From positions 1 through 64,000 of the forward strand of contig JAFWZZ010000010.1 in NCBI GenBank assembly GCA_017522185.1: a DNA stretch of 64,000 bases. Reading direction: 5' to 3'. Positions 51,953 through 60,891 of this stretch are shown here, piece after piece. Numbering within the stretch: the stretch's first letter is position 1; every line of letters starts with the position of its first letter. The stretch is from Bacillota bacterium (GTDB lineage: Bacteria; Bacillota; Clostridia; Peptostreptococcales; Anaerovoracaceae). The notes under the pieces are model-generated. The model was not told the DNA's origin. It saw only the letters and a list, made by a program, of their open reading frames with translations, and ran no database searches. Made by a program: the position numbers and the translations under genes.

Positions 51953-53043
51953 TACAGATTCTCCTCTTCAAATTTCTTCATGAAAGCAATCAGTTTTTCT
52001 ACGCCTTCCTTCGGCATAGCGTTGTAGATGCTCGCTCTCATACCGCCTACACTGCGGTGTCCATTTAAGTTAATCATACCCTCTGCCTTCGCATCGGAAA
52101 CAAATTTCTTGTCTAAATCCGTGTCGCCTGTTACGAATACTACGTTCATCAGGGATCTGTCTTCCTTCGCTACAGGGCTCTTAAACAGTTTACTCTGGTC
52201 GATATAACTGTACAGCAACTCTGCCTTTTCTACGTCAGCCGCGTGCATTGCTGCCAGGCCGCCCATTTCTTTGATTCTCTTGAACACCAGCCCTGCGATG
52301 TAAATCGCGAAGCATGGCGGTGTATTGTACATGGAATCGTTCTTTGCGTGTACCTTGTAATCCAGGTAAGTCGGTACGGTCGCATCTGCGTGGCCGATCA
52401 GGTCTTCTCTGATGATGACGATGGTCATGCCGGCAGGGCCCACATTCTTCTGTGCGCCTGCAAAGATGACGCCGAACTTTGTCACGTCGATTTCTTCACT
52501 CAGGATGCAGCTGGACATGTCAGCAACCAGCGGAATGTCTCCGGTGTCAGGCAGTTCGTTCATGTGCGTACCGTAAATGGTGTTGTTATAGCATACATAT
52601 ACGTAGTCCGCATCCGGTCTGATATCTTCCTTTGTGAACTTCGGAATGTATGTAAAGGTATCTTCTTCGGAGCTTGCAATCAGGCGGATATCGCCGAATT
52701 TACATGCTTCCTGGTATGCCTTCTTGCCCCAGGAACCGGCAACTACGTAGTCAGCCTTTTTAGAGGCTCTCAGCAGGTTTAATGGCACCATTGCAAATTG
52801 AAGAGTTCCTCCGCCTTGTAAAAACAGGACTTTGTAGTTTTCCGGGATGTTCATCAAATCGCGCAGATCTGCTTCTGCTTCTTCGATGATCTTACCAAAC
52901 TCTTTTGAACGGTGACTCATTTCCATGACAGACTGTCCGCATCCATTGTAGTCAGCAAGGTTTGCAGCTGCATCTTCGATTACGTCAAGCGGCAGCATGG
53001 ATGGTCCTGCGGAAAAGTTAAATACTCTGTTTGTGTTTGTCAT
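51952..53043 (-). CDS. serC: Phosphoserine aminotransferase
   Basis: A 363-residue PLP enzyme converting 3-phosphohydroxypyruvate to phosphoserine. It starts FNFSAGPSMLP, has MEMSHRSKEF, FLQGGGTLQFAMVP, DMSSCILS, and the PLP-Lys block VIFAGAQKNVGPAG (about Lys198). Divergent from the serA-like gene with overlapping promoters. Confidence 0.97.
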   Translation of the reverse strand: MTNTNRVFNFSAGPSMLPLDVIEDAAANLADYNGCGQSVMEMSHRSKEFGKIIEEAEADLRDLMNIPENYKVLFLQGGGTLQFAMVPLNLLRASKKADYVVAGSWGKKAYQEACKFGDIRLIASSEEDTFTYIPKFTKEDIRPDADYVYVCYNNTIYGTHMNELPDTGDIPLVADMSSCILSEEIDVTKFGVIFAGAQKNVGPAGMTIVIIREDLIGHADATVPTYLDYKVHAKNDSMYNTPPCFAIYIAGLVFKRIKEMGGLAAMHAADVEKAELLYSYIDQSKLFKSPVAKEDRSLMNVVFVTGDTDLDKKFVSDAKAEGMINLNGHRSVGGMRASIYNAMPKEGVEKLIAFMKKFEEENL

Positions 53044-53097
53044 TTTTGTCCCCCTCCATTGTGTTTCAAAATATTACCTAAAATTCATATGCTAAAT

Positions 53098-53126
53098 ATT
53101 ATAGCACTTTAGTCCTTGAAAGTAAA
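53098..53126 (-). promoter_or_regulatory. Promoter of serC
   Basis: TTTACT (53121-53126), 17-bp spacer, extended -10 TGCTATAAT (core 53098-53103) on the minus strand. Its -35 shares a base with the divergent serA -35. Confidence 0.75.
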
Positions 53127-53144
53127 GGAATTCGGTGTTATAAT
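53116..53144 (+). promoter_or_regulatory. Promoter of serA
   Basis: TTGAAA (53116-53121), 17-bp spacer, TATAAT (53139-53144), 36 bases before the ATG. Confidence 0.8.
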
Positions 53145-53180
53145 TCATTCAAATTACTAATTTATAGAGGAGGTACAACC

Positions 53181-54329
53181 ATGTACAACATTGCAACATT
53201 AAACAAGATTTCACCGGTCGGCCTGGCCCATTTTTCAGACAGATATACGATTACGGATGAAGTCTCTGGTTCCTCTGCTATTTTAGTAAGAAGTCAGGAT
53301 ATGCATGAAATGGAATTCGGCCGCGAGCTCTTATCCATCGCAAGAGCCGGTGCGGGCGTCAACAATATTCCGCTGGAAAGATGCGCAGAAGAAGGTATCG
53401 TTGTATTCAACACCCCTGGTGCCAATGCCAACGCAGTAAAGGAACTGACCCTTGCAGGGCTGTTCTTAGCTGCCAGAAATATTCCAGCCGGCATTGCATG
53501 GGCTTCTTCACTGACAGAGAACGTGAGCAAAGCCGTAGAAAAAGGCAAGAGTCAGTTCGCAGGCACAGAAATCAAGGGTAAGACTCTGGGCGTTATCGGT
53601 CTGGGTGCCATCGGCGGTATGGTTGCCAACGCGGCAGTCGATTTAGGCATGAATGTCATCGGCTACGATCCTTACTTCAGCGTCAAGGCTGCCCACCAGC
53701 TCTACAGCTGCGTGGACATTAAGGCAGAGCTGAAGGATCTGCTGCCGGAATGTGACTACGTTTCCATCCACATCCCTGCTACCGATACAACAAAGGGCAT
53801 GTTCAACGCTGAAATCTTTGCACAGATGAAAGACGGCGCGATTCTGCTCAACTTCTCCAGAGACAAGCTGGTCAACGAAGCAGATCTGCTGGCAGCCGTA
53901 GAATCCGGCAAGCTGGCAAAATACGTGTGTGACTTCGCCACAGACGGCACACTGAACAAAGAAAACATCATCGTTCTGCCACACCTGGGCGCCTCCACCG
54001 CAGAAGCAGAAGACAATTGCGCAACCATGGCAGTATGGCAGACACGTGACTACATCGAAAACGGCAACATCGTAAACTCCGTCAACTTCCCTGCCGTAGA
54101 CCTGGGACCGATGAAGGGCGACAACCGTATCTGCATCATGACAAAGGGTGAACCGTACCCTGTAAAGCTGGCTGCAGCCATGTTCGCCAACATCAACATC
54201 AAGGCCATCGCAGGCGGCGTACGCGGTGCTTACGGCTACGCGCTGATTTCCACAGATGACATGATTACATCCGTTCCGGCAGTGGACGGTGTCATCCGTG
54301 TGAGAGTCATCCAGCCGGACGAACTGTAA
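53181..54329 (+). CDS. serA: D-3-phosphoglycerate dehydrogenase (ACT-containing)
   Basis: A 382-residue SerA that oxidises 3-phosphoglycerate to phosphohydroxypyruvate. RAGAGVNNIP and VFNTPGANANAV start the substrate domain, GLGAIGGMVA is the nucleotide motif (about 140-149), NFSRDKLV carries the catalytic Arg and LPHLGASTAEAE the His. The C-terminal about 60 residues (AAMFANINIKAI...) form a short ACT-like domain for serine feedback. GAGGAGG precedes the ATG. Together with serC it makes a divergent serine unit. Confidence 0.95.
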   Translation: MYNIATLNKISPVGLAHFSDRYTITDEVSGSSAILVRSQDMHEMEFGRELLSIARAGAGVNNIPLERCAEEGIVVFNTPGANANAVKELTLAGLFLAARNIPAGIAWASSLTENVSKAVEKGKSQFAGTEIKGKTLGVIGLGAIGGMVANAAVDLGMNVIGYDPYFSVKAAHQLYSCVDIKAELKDLLPECDYVSIHIPATDTTKGMFNAEIFAQMKDGAILLNFSRDKLVNEADLLAAVESGKLAKYVCDFATDGTLNKENIIVLPHLGASTAEAEDNCATMAVWQTRDYIENGNIVNSVNFPAVDLGPMKGDNRICIMTKGEPYPVKLAAAMFANINIKAIAGGVRGAYGYALISTDDMITSVPAVDGVIRVRVIQPDEL

Positions 54330-54360
54330 AAGCTTACGATTACAACATCAAAAACGTCAA

Positions 54361-54389
54361 AAGAGACCTTTTCCAAGGTCTCTTTCTTT
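54361..54389 (+). terminator. Terminator of serA
   Basis: AAGAGACC (54361-54368) pairs with GGTCTCTT, loop TTTTCCAA, followed by TCTTT. Confidence 0.88.
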
Positions 54390-54409
54390 GTATGTATCAA
54401 ACTGTACGA

Positions 54410-55522
54410 TTATTCAAAAATTCTTCTGACATCCACAACAGGATTTCCGGAATAGTTCAGACCGGTTACCCCGATGCCGTAGCCGTAGTCGATGGCGTGC
54501 ACGATCTGTCCGCCGCCGATGTAGATGGCAACATGGGCCGGATAACAGATCAGGTCTCCCGGCTGCGCTTCTGACAGGGATACCCCTCTTCCATAGCTCT
54601 GCATGGTTACTGCGCCGTGAGGCAGGGATACGCCGAAGTGGTCGTAAACAGCCATAACGAAGCCGGAGCAGTCCGCACCGTCAGTCAGGGATGTACCACC
54701 GTATTCATATGGATTGCCGACATACTGCAGCGCAAAATCCGCAACAGCCTGTCCGCTTCCATTATAGGTTGCACCATCGGAATTCTTCTTCGCGTCACCG
54801 GTTCCCACCAGGATGATTTCCTTCTTCGGCTTCTTCAGGACCTTGGATTTCTTTACCTCTGTCTTCGTCGTCTTGCCGTTGACGGAAGTAATCAGTTCTG
54901 TAACACGCTTCTTTCCGTTTTTGCCCTTCTGTTTCACCTTCTGGGTGCCGGTCGTCAGTTTAGAGGTCTTACGCTCCACCTTCTCATACTTGATTTTCTT
55001 CGTGGATGTCACCAGCTGTACAACCTGCACATCTACAATCGGATCCAGCTCTGAGAAAACCAGCTTGTCTCCCGGATAGATGGACTCCATGTCCACATCC
55101 GGATTGATTTTCTCGATTTCTGAGATGGTCATGTCGTGCTTATACGCGATATCCCAGATGGTATCGCCTTCTTTTACCGTGTATGTCACCTCCGCCTTTT
55201 CGCCCTTCAGCAGGTAATCCGCTGTTTTCTTCGGTTTTTCCTCCGGCTTTGGTGCTTCTTTCTTCTTGTAAGTTGTTTTCACAACGGTTAGCGCCGGTGT
55301 CACTTCCAGTGATTTCACCTCTGCGTCTTTTTTCACGTAGCGGCCTTCCACTTCCGCGATGACAGCCTCAGCCTCCTCTTCCGTGGAAAAGACAGCAACG
55401 GTCTTGTCTCCCGCTTTCAGGTCCCAGTAATCGACTTTCGATACGCTGTTCACTACAAGGACGATGATGGCAATGGCGGCAATGGCAGCCACGGCGATGA
55501 TAATTGCTTTTTTCTTTGTCAT
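54410..55522 (-). CDS. NlpC/P60 peptidoglycan hydrolase with LysM and G5 domains
   Basis: A 370-residue cell-wall hydrolase. N-terminal membrane segment (about 5-26), a LysM domain (about 112-158; VKEGDTIWDIAYKHDM), a G5 domain (about 165-240) and a C-terminal NlpC/P60 domain (about 258-370). The active Cys is in DGADCSGFV and the His in PAHVAIYIG, with a further His in QIVHA. NlpC/P60 enzymes cut between D-Glu and diamino acid. It is anchored outside the cytoplasmic membrane. Confidence 0.92.
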   Translation of the reverse strand: MTKKKAIIIAVAAIAAIAIIVLVVNSVSKVDYWDLKAGDKTVAVFSTEEEAEAVIAEVEGRYVKKDAEVKSLEVTPALTVVKTTYKKKEAPKPEEKPKKTADYLLKGEKAEVTYTVKEGDTIWDIAYKHDMTISEIEKINPDVDMESIYPGDKLVFSELDPIVDVQVVQLVTSTKKIKYEKVERKTSKLTTGTQKVKQKGKNGKKRVTELITSVNGKTTKTEVKKSKVLKKPKKEIILVGTGDAKKNSDGATYNGSGQAVADFALQYVGNPYEYGGTSLTDGADCSGFVMAVYDHFGVSLPHGAVTMQSYGRGVSLSEAQPGDLICYPAHVAIYIGGGQIVHAIDYGYGIGVTGLNYSGNPVVDVRRIFE

Positions 55523-55543
55523 ATCCTAACCTGTATCTTTCTT

Positions 55544-56512
55544 CTACGCTCTGTAACCCTCGATTAATCTGTATAACATTTCGTCAAACTTTTCATCTCT
55601 TGTCAAGGTTTTTACCCTTGTTTCCTCATTGAGACAGACCTTGATGGCACCGTGGTGGTTCTGGATTCTGATATTCTCACAGCCTTCCTGATATTCTCCA
55701 TCCAGTGTCCACGGCATATCCGGTTCCGCCGTAATTTCCACGCTTGCAGCCGAGAAAAAAGTAATCATCGGCGAGTTGGTCAGGTTCTGTGTTGCCAGTG
55801 CCGCTACCATCTGATTCAGCTCAATGACGTTATTCGGCTTCTTGATGAGCAGCACCTCGAACTTGCCGTCTGTCATGTCCACAACTTTTTCCGATAACGT
55901 GAGAATACCCGCCACAGATGTGGAATTACAGATTGCACCAAACAGGTACTCTCCCTCGTAGGTCTCGTGTTCGCTGTGCACAGTCAGCTTCAGCGGCTTG
56001 ATAGACGGAATGTCTTTGATGCCTTCCAGCACATAAGCCAGATGTCCCAGCGTATTCTTCAGGTTCTGCGGTGCATTGTAAGAGGTCTGGGTAAAGGCCC
56101 CAAAGGATGCAACGTAAGAGAAGTATCTGCCGTTAAAAGATCCTACATCCAGATGATGGATACTTCCGTCTACAATGCTGTGGGCAGATGCCACGACATC
56201 TTTTGTCAGGCCCAGACTGCTGCCAAAATCGTTGGTGCTTCCTGCAGGAATATAGCCGATTTTCACGTCAAGCCTGCTGCGGAGTACGCCGTCCATGACT
56301 TCGTTGAAAGTGCCGTCGCCACCGATAGCGACAATCAGTTCGTAGCCATTTCCCCTATCCATGACAATCTCCGTGCCATCACCCTGCTTCTGTGTTACTG
56401 CAACTGTTGTTTCGTAACCAGCCTGGTTAAACACCTGCAGAATTTCCACGAAATACTTATTTGCCTGTTTCGTTCCTGCCTGTGGATTCAAAATAACAAG
56501 TGCTTTCTTCAT
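55544..56512 (-). CDS. Diacylglycerol kinase-family lipid kinase
   Basis: A 322-residue YegS/DgkB-like lipid kinase. NPQAGTK starts the fold, GGDGTFNEV (about 64-72) is the ATP-site motif, IPAGSTNDFGSSLG follows, and a C-terminal beta-domain ends in VCLNEETR. It phosphorylates diacylglycerol or a related lipid at the membrane. It overlaps the BrkB gene by 4 bases. Confidence 0.92.
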   Translation of the reverse strand: MKKALVILNPQAGTKQANKYFVEILQVFNQAGYETTVAVTQKQGDGTEIVMDRGNGYELIVAIGGDGTFNEVMDGVLRSRLDVKIGYIPAGSTNDFGSSLGLTKDVVASAHSIVDGSIHHLDVGSFNGRYFSYVASFGAFTQTSYNAPQNLKNTLGHLAYVLEGIKDIPSIKPLKLTVHSEHETYEGEYLFGAICNSTSVAGILTLSEKVVDMTDGKFEVLLIKKPNNVIELNQMVAALATQNLTNSPMITFFSAASVEITAEPDMPWTLDGEYQEGCENIRIQNHHGAIKVCLNEETRVKTLTRDEKFDEMLYRLIEGYRA

Positions 56513-57351
56513 TTCCTCTCTTCCTTTCTAAAATTCCCTTTTGTATCTCTCCAAACTTTGTTAAACACGATTCCCACGCCAAGTGCCCATGACAGGAAAT
56601 AAAACCAGAACATCAGGGCCACGATACTGGCCAGAGAACCGTAAATAATATCGTAATTCACCGCATAGTTTGCATAAGCGGAATAGCAGATGGTTACAAC
56701 CAGCATGCCCACTGCCCCGAAGCAGCTGCCTGGCAGGATTTCTTTATATCCAAGTTTTTCGTAGGGCAGCACATAATACACGTAGGACACCAGCAGGAAG
56801 TACAAAACGCCTGCAAGTGGCCAACGCATCCAGGTCCAAAGGGTATTGATGATACTGTCCTCCACCAGTGGGCCCATAACCAGCATCAGAATCACCTTCC
56901 CGTATACCAGGATGATTACGACAAAGGCGATGGTAAACAGCGTCAGTGCCATGGTCTTGATGGAACGGAAACGCTCACGGAAAAAGCCACCGGTTGTCTG
57001 CCCGCTGGAATAGGTGTAGTTCGCGATACGCATCAAAGAAAACTGCGCCCTGGAAGACGCCCAAAGGGCCATCAGAACCATGATGATGTTGGATGTCGCC
57101 GCCCCCATCGGTCTGTCTTCAATCACGCCCAGCAGGGTGTCTGCCATCTTCGGTGCAACATACAGGTCAATCCATTCCACCAGAATATCCAGGGATATCT
57201 CTAAAAGCCCCAGAATCTGCGTCAATACGATCAGCGTAGGCACCAGAGACAACACGATGTAGAAGGACATCTGTGCGGCAAACCCCTGATAATACGGGTC
57301 GCGAAACTGTTTAATTCCGAGTAAAATCATCTGCAGCAGTCTGCTCTTCAT
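56509..57351 (-). CDS. YihY/BrkB family membrane protein
   Basis: A 280-residue polytopic protein with six hydrophobic segments and the family start FRDPYYQGFAAQMSFYIVLSLVPTLIVL; also LLVSYVYYVLP and SYAVN-type loops. BrkB/YihY proteins are putative transporters or inner-membrane proteins once misnamed RNase BN. GAAAGGA precedes the ATG; overlaps the lipid kinase gene. Confidence 0.9.
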   Translation of the reverse strand: MKSRLLQMILLGIKQFRDPYYQGFAAQMSFYIVLSLVPTLIVLTQILGLLEISLDILVEWIDLYVAPKMADTLLGVIEDRPMGAATSNIIMVLMALWASSRAQFSLMRIANYTYSSGQTTGGFFRERFRSIKTMALTLFTIAFVVIILVYGKVILMLVMGPLVEDSIINTLWTWMRWPLAGVLYFLLVSYVYYVLPYEKLGYKEILPGSCFGAVGMLVVTICYSAYANYAVNYDIIYGSLASIVALMFWFYFLSWALGVGIVFNKVWRDTKGNFRKEERK

Positions 57352-57357
57352 GCCTGC

Positions 57358-57954
57358 TTATTTCCTTTCTTTCAGCAGTCTTTCCAATGTGGCCAGCGCG
57401 TTAGCTCTGTGGCTGATCTCGTTCTTCTCTTCCGGAGAAAGCTGTGAAAAGGTTCTCTGGAAGCCGTCCGGTACAAATAGCGGATCGTAGCCGAAACCGT
57501 TTTCACCCACAGGCGTATCGATGATATGGCCGTGGCACTCGCCTCTCGCAGTGATGGCTTCACCATCCGGGAATACCATGGTAATGACAGAGACGAACTT
57601 TGCTCTTCTTTCTTTGTATGGTACATCCGCGAGAAGTGTCAGCAGTTTCTCATTGTTCTTCTGGTCGTTACCGTCTTCTCCGGCAAATCTTGCGGAATAC
57701 ACGCCAGGTGCACCGCCCAGGTAATCCACCATCAGACCGGAATCATCGGAAATGGTAGTCTTACCGCAAAGCTTCATGATTTCATAAGCCTTCTTATAGG
57801 AGTTTTCCTCAAAGGTTTCTCCGTCTTCTTCGATTTCAATCTTCGGCACGCCGGCATCATCTCTGGAGATAATCTCCATACCGAACTTCTGTAAAATGGC
57901 CTGCATCTCGTCAATCTTATGCTGATTTCTGGATGCTGCTACAATCGTTTCCAT
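57358..57954 (-). CDS. rdgB: XTP/dITP diphosphatase
   Basis: A 198-residue RdgB/HAM1 pyrophosphatase that clears non-canonical purine triphosphates. It starts VAASRNQHKIDEM, has DDSGLMVDYLGGAPGVYSARFAG (about 69-91) and GFGYDPLFVPDG and SHRANAL near the C-terminus. ATG 57954 is used because AGGAAG precedes it; the longer in-frame version would run close to rph without a ribosome site. It lies 34 bases after rph. Confidence 0.95.
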   Translation of the reverse strand: METIVAASRNQHKIDEMQAILQKFGMEIISRDDAGVPKIEIEEDGETFEENSYKKAYEIMKLCGKTTISDDSGLMVDYLGGAPGVYSARFAGEDGNDQKNNEKLLTLLADVPYKERRAKFVSVITMVFPDGEAITARGECHGHIIDTPVGENGFGYDPLFVPDGFQRTFSQLSPEEKNEISHRANALATLERLLKERK

Positions 57955-57988
57955 GTCTGTAACTTCCTTTCCTTTTGTCGTACTACGC

Positions 57989-58690
57989 CTATAACATCGC
58001 CTTCTGCATTTCATGCAGCTCTCTGCAGCCTTTTTCGGCCAGATCCAGCAGTTCCATCAGGTCCGCCTTGGAAAACGGTGCTTCTTCGCCGGTTCCCTGC
58101 ACTTCGATAAACTCGCCTTTGTCTGTCATGATGACATTCATGTCGACTTTGGCGTTGCAGTCTTCCGCGTAACGAAGATCCAGCAGTTTCTCGCCGTCCA
58201 CGATGCCGACACTGATGGCGGATACGCAGGCTGTTACCGGGATTTCTTCGATCATGCCCTGTTCTTTCATCCACTGCATCGCCTGTACCATGGCAACATA
58301 GGCCCCTGTAATGGATGCCGTTCTGGTACCGCCGTCGGCCTGAATAACATCGCAGTCAATCCAGATCGTACGCTCACCCAGCTTTTCCATATCTACCACA
58401 GAGCGCAAGGATCTGCCGATCAACCTCTGGATTTCCACGGATCTGCCATCCTGCTTGCCCTTGTCTCTCTTCTTTCTCGTACCTGTAGAACCCGGCAGCA
58501 TACCGTATTCCGCAGTGACCCAGCCTTTGCCGGTTCCAACCAGGTGTCTTGCCGTGCTGTCTTCCACCGACGCCGTGCAGATTACCTTGGTATTGCCCAT
58601 TTCAATCAAAACAGACCCCTGGGGGCTCATCAGGTAATGGTCTGTCATCTTCACATTTCTCAGTGCATCAAAGCTTCTATCTGTTCTCAT
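57989..58690 (-). CDS. rph: Ribonuclease PH
   Basis: A 233-residue phosphorolytic 3' exoribonuclease that trims tRNA 3' ends. Landmarks: [78 protein letters not shown]. rph followed by rdgB is a common order. Divergent from the hydroxyacid dehydrogenase gene. Confidence 0.97.
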   Translation of the reverse strand: MRTDRSFDALRNVKMTDHYLMSPQGSVLIEMGNTKVICTASVEDSTARHLVGTGKGWVTAEYGMLPGSTGTRKKRDKGKQDGRSVEIQRLIGRSLRSVVDMEKLGERTIWIDCDVIQADGGTRTASITGAYVAMVQAMQWMKEQGMIEEIPVTACVSAISVGIVDGEKLLDLRYAEDCNAKVDMNVIMTDKGEFIEVQGTGEEAPFSKADLMELLDLAEKGCRELHEMQKAML

Positions 58691-58801
58691 AACGATTACC
58701 TCTTTTAATATTCTAACAATAAATTATACCATATATTACAAAGTTGTGCTATACTTGTACTGCAATAAATTAGTATACCGAAACAGAGGAGTGAACATAC
58801 A

Positions 58802-59713
58802 ATGAAGGTAATCGTTTTAGATGCATATTCTATCAATCCGGGAGACCTGACATGGGAGCCTGTAGAGCAGCTTTGTGAGCTCACAACTTACAACCGTACT
58901 TCTAACGACCAGGTTGCAGAACGCATGCAGGACTGCGATGGCATCTTTGTCAGCAAAGTCTCTATCACCCGGGAAATCATGGAGAAATGTCCGAAACTGA
59001 AGTTCATCGGTGCTACAGCGACAGGTTACGATAACATCGATGTGACAGCGGCAAAAGAGCTTGGCATCGCCGTTTGCAACGTACCGGCCTATTCTACAGA
59101 AGCCGTGGCACAGCACGCCTTTGCACTGATTCTGGAACTGGCAAATCAGGTCGGCAGCTATAACGCCGCCGTACAGGATGGAGCATGGTATCGCAGCAAG
59201 GACTTTACTTTCATCAACGAGTCCCTGACCCTGCTGGACGGCAAGTCCTTAGGTATCATCGGCTACGGTAACATTGGCAAACGTGTAGCCCGCATCGGCG
59301 AAGCCTTCGGCATGAAAATCAACGTATACAGCCAGGATCCGGTTGCGGCACAGAAGTCCGATTATCTGACCCTGCACTGCCCTGCTACCGCTGAGAACCG
59401 GGGCTTCATCAACAAAGAATTCATCGCCGGCATGAAAGACGGTGCCATTCTGATCAATACTGCCAGAGGGGCTTTGGTCAACGAGGAAGACCTGGCAGAA
59501 GCCCTGAAGTCCGGCAAACTGGCAGCCGCAGGAGTAGACGTTCTGTCCTGTGAACCGCCAAAAGATCCACATCCGCTCATCGGTCTCGCAAACTGCATCC
59601 TGACACCGCACAACGCCTGGATGCCAAGAGAAACCAGAGCCAAGGTCGTAGACATCTGTGCACAGAACCTGGCCAGCTTCTTAGACGGCGGCCGTCACAA
59701 CCGTATCGTATAA
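58802..59713 (+). CDS. D-2-hydroxyacid dehydrogenase
   Basis: A 303-residue NAD-dependent D-isomer dehydrogenase. GYGNIGKRVA (about 154-163) binds nucleotide, and the catalytic triad Arg in NTARGALV, Glu in CEPPKDP and His in TPHNAWM are present. The pattern resembles glycerate/hydroxypyruvate reductases more than SerA, and no ACT domain follows. Substrate uncertain. An extended -10 (TGCTATACT, core 58750-58755) lies upstream and a terminator downstream. Confidence 0.9.
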   Translation: MKVIVLDAYSINPGDLTWEPVEQLCELTTYNRTSNDQVAERMQDCDGIFVSKVSITREIMEKCPKLKFIGATATGYDNIDVTAAKELGIAVCNVPAYSTEAVAQHAFALILELANQVGSYNAAVQDGAWYRSKDFTFINESLTLLDGKSLGIIGYGNIGKRVARIGEAFGMKINVYSQDPVAAQKSDYLTLHCPATAENRGFINKEFIAGMKDGAILINTARGALVNEEDLAEALKSGKLAAAGVDVLSCEPPKDPHPLIGLANCILTPHNAWMPRETRAKVVDICAQNLASFLDGGRHNRIV

Positions 59714-59726
59714 ACGCAATAAAACA

Positions 59727-59759
59727 GGGAGCCTTTCCATTTGGAAAAGGCTCCCTTTG
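59727..59759. terminator. Bidirectional terminator
   Basis: GGGAGCCTTTCC (59727-59738) pairs with GGAAAAGGCTCCC, followed by TTTG on the plus side and GTTTTATTG on the minus side. It serves two convergent genes. Confidence 0.87.
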
Positions 59760-59771
59760 TCGTCTGTGAAA

Positions 59772-60743
59772 TTATATAAATAAGAACGCAGCATACGCCA
59801 TCACAATGCACGCCGGGCAAATGAACTGGGTCTTTTTGTTTCTGAATCTGAGCATGATGTAGAAAGCAATGGCTGCCACAATACCGCATCCCAGCAGTTT
59901 CACCACTTCTGCGCCTGGAGTCATATAAATCTGTCTGTTAATCGCAACAAAGTCTGCAGCAACCAGAATCAGGAAGTTGAACAGGTTGCTTCCCACGATA
60001 TTACCTACCGCGATGTTGTAGTTCTTCAGTTTGAACAGTCTCAGGGACGTGGTCAGTTCCGGAACGGATGTTGCAACGCCCAGAAGGATTGCCCCTGCCC
60101 AGGTTTTGGTCAGTTCAATTTTAACGGAAATTTCGTTTGTCAGTACCGTTAACAGAATACTCGCAATCACCAGTGCAATGGCGGTAATTGCAAATTTAGG
60201 GAGAATCTTGTCCGGACGATGCTTCCCTTCTGCCATTTTCCGTGCCTGATACTGGATCATTTCATCATCTGCCTCCACATCTTCGGCAACAGCCAGATAC
60301 TTGGCTCCCAGCAGATATACGATAACCATAAGAACAGACGTGATGTTGATATGCAGAATGTTGAAATTAATGATATTCGCATAGTTCAGCACCAGCAGCA
60401 GATACATCGTGAATACGATTAGCACCACGTGTCTGTAACTCTTGGAAATCCTGCCCTTCGTAAAGCGCTTGAAGTAAGCCAGAATGATGACCGCCAACGC
60501 AGTAAAATTAAACAGGTCGCTTCCAAGAACATTACCTACACAAAGTTCCGGATGACCTAACAACATGGTTGCAGATACGCTGGTAAACAGTTCCGGCAGG
60601 GAGGTAACCCCGGATAACAGGATCCCGCCGAGGAATGCGCCGGACAGCTTGGTGTTTCTGTCTAAGCTGTCTACGTAGTCAGATATTTTAATGGATAATA
60701 CGACAACGATGGCTGCCATAATCAAGTAAGCTAAATAAATCAC
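59772..60743 (-). CDS. Sodium/calcium exchanger family protein (YrbG-like)
   Basis: A 323-residue CaCA antiporter with about ten membrane segments and two inverted alpha repeats: GVTSLPELFTS...GNVLGSDLFN (about 42-80) and GVATSVPELTTSL...GNIVGSNLFN (about 221-265), each carrying the ion-binding Glu. Such proteins exchange Ca2+ for Na+ or H+, and some move Mn2+. A palindromic operator over its promoter and a divergent DtxR-like regulator point to metal control. Confidence 0.9.
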   Translation of the reverse strand: MIYLAYLIMAAIVVVLSIKISDYVDSLDRNTKLSGAFLGGILLSGVTSLPELFTSVSATMLLGHPELCVGNVLGSDLFNFTALAVIILAYFKRFTKGRISKSYRHVVLIVFTMYLLLVLNYANIINFNILHINITSVLMVIVYLLGAKYLAVAEDVEADDEMIQYQARKMAEGKHRPDKILPKFAITAIALVIASILLTVLTNEISVKIELTKTWAGAILLGVATSVPELTTSLRLFKLKNYNIAVGNIVGSNLFNFLILVAADFVAINRQIYMTPGAEVVKLLGCGIVAAIAFYIMLRFRNKKTQFICPACIVMAYAAFLFI

Positions 60744-60769
60744 AATTGTAATCTCCCGTCGAATTCAAA

Positions 60770-60804
60770 TTTACCCAACATAATTCTATCATATGTCGGG
60801 TAAA
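60770..60804. promoter_or_regulatory. 12-bp inverted-repeat operator, DtxR-type candidate
   Basis: TTTACCCAACAT (60770-60781) and ATGTCGGGTAAA (60793-60804) match in 11 of 12 positions around an 11-bp spacer. The site spans the -10 and spacer of the exchanger promoter and lies 21 bases upstream of the -35 of the divergent regulator gene. Confidence 0.75.
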
Positions 60805-60812
60805 GCTGTCAA
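60783..60812 (-). promoter_or_regulatory. Promoter of the exchanger gene
   Basis: TTGACA (60807-60812), 18-bp spacer, TAGAAT (60783-60788) on the minus strand, inside the inverted-repeat operator. Confidence 0.75.
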
Positions 60813-60824
60813 CGAAGGGCATAC

Positions 60825-60853
60825 TTGTCAACCGGCTTTTTCTATGTTAGAAT
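60825..60853 (+). promoter_or_regulatory. Promoter of the DtxR-like gene
   Basis: TTGTCA (60825-60830), 17-bp spacer, TAGAAT (60848-60853), 38 bases before the ATG; AAAGGGAG is the ribosome site. Confidence 0.78.
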
Positions 60854-60891
60854 GGGCGTGTTAATCTATTGTACAAAAGGGAGACAAAGAC

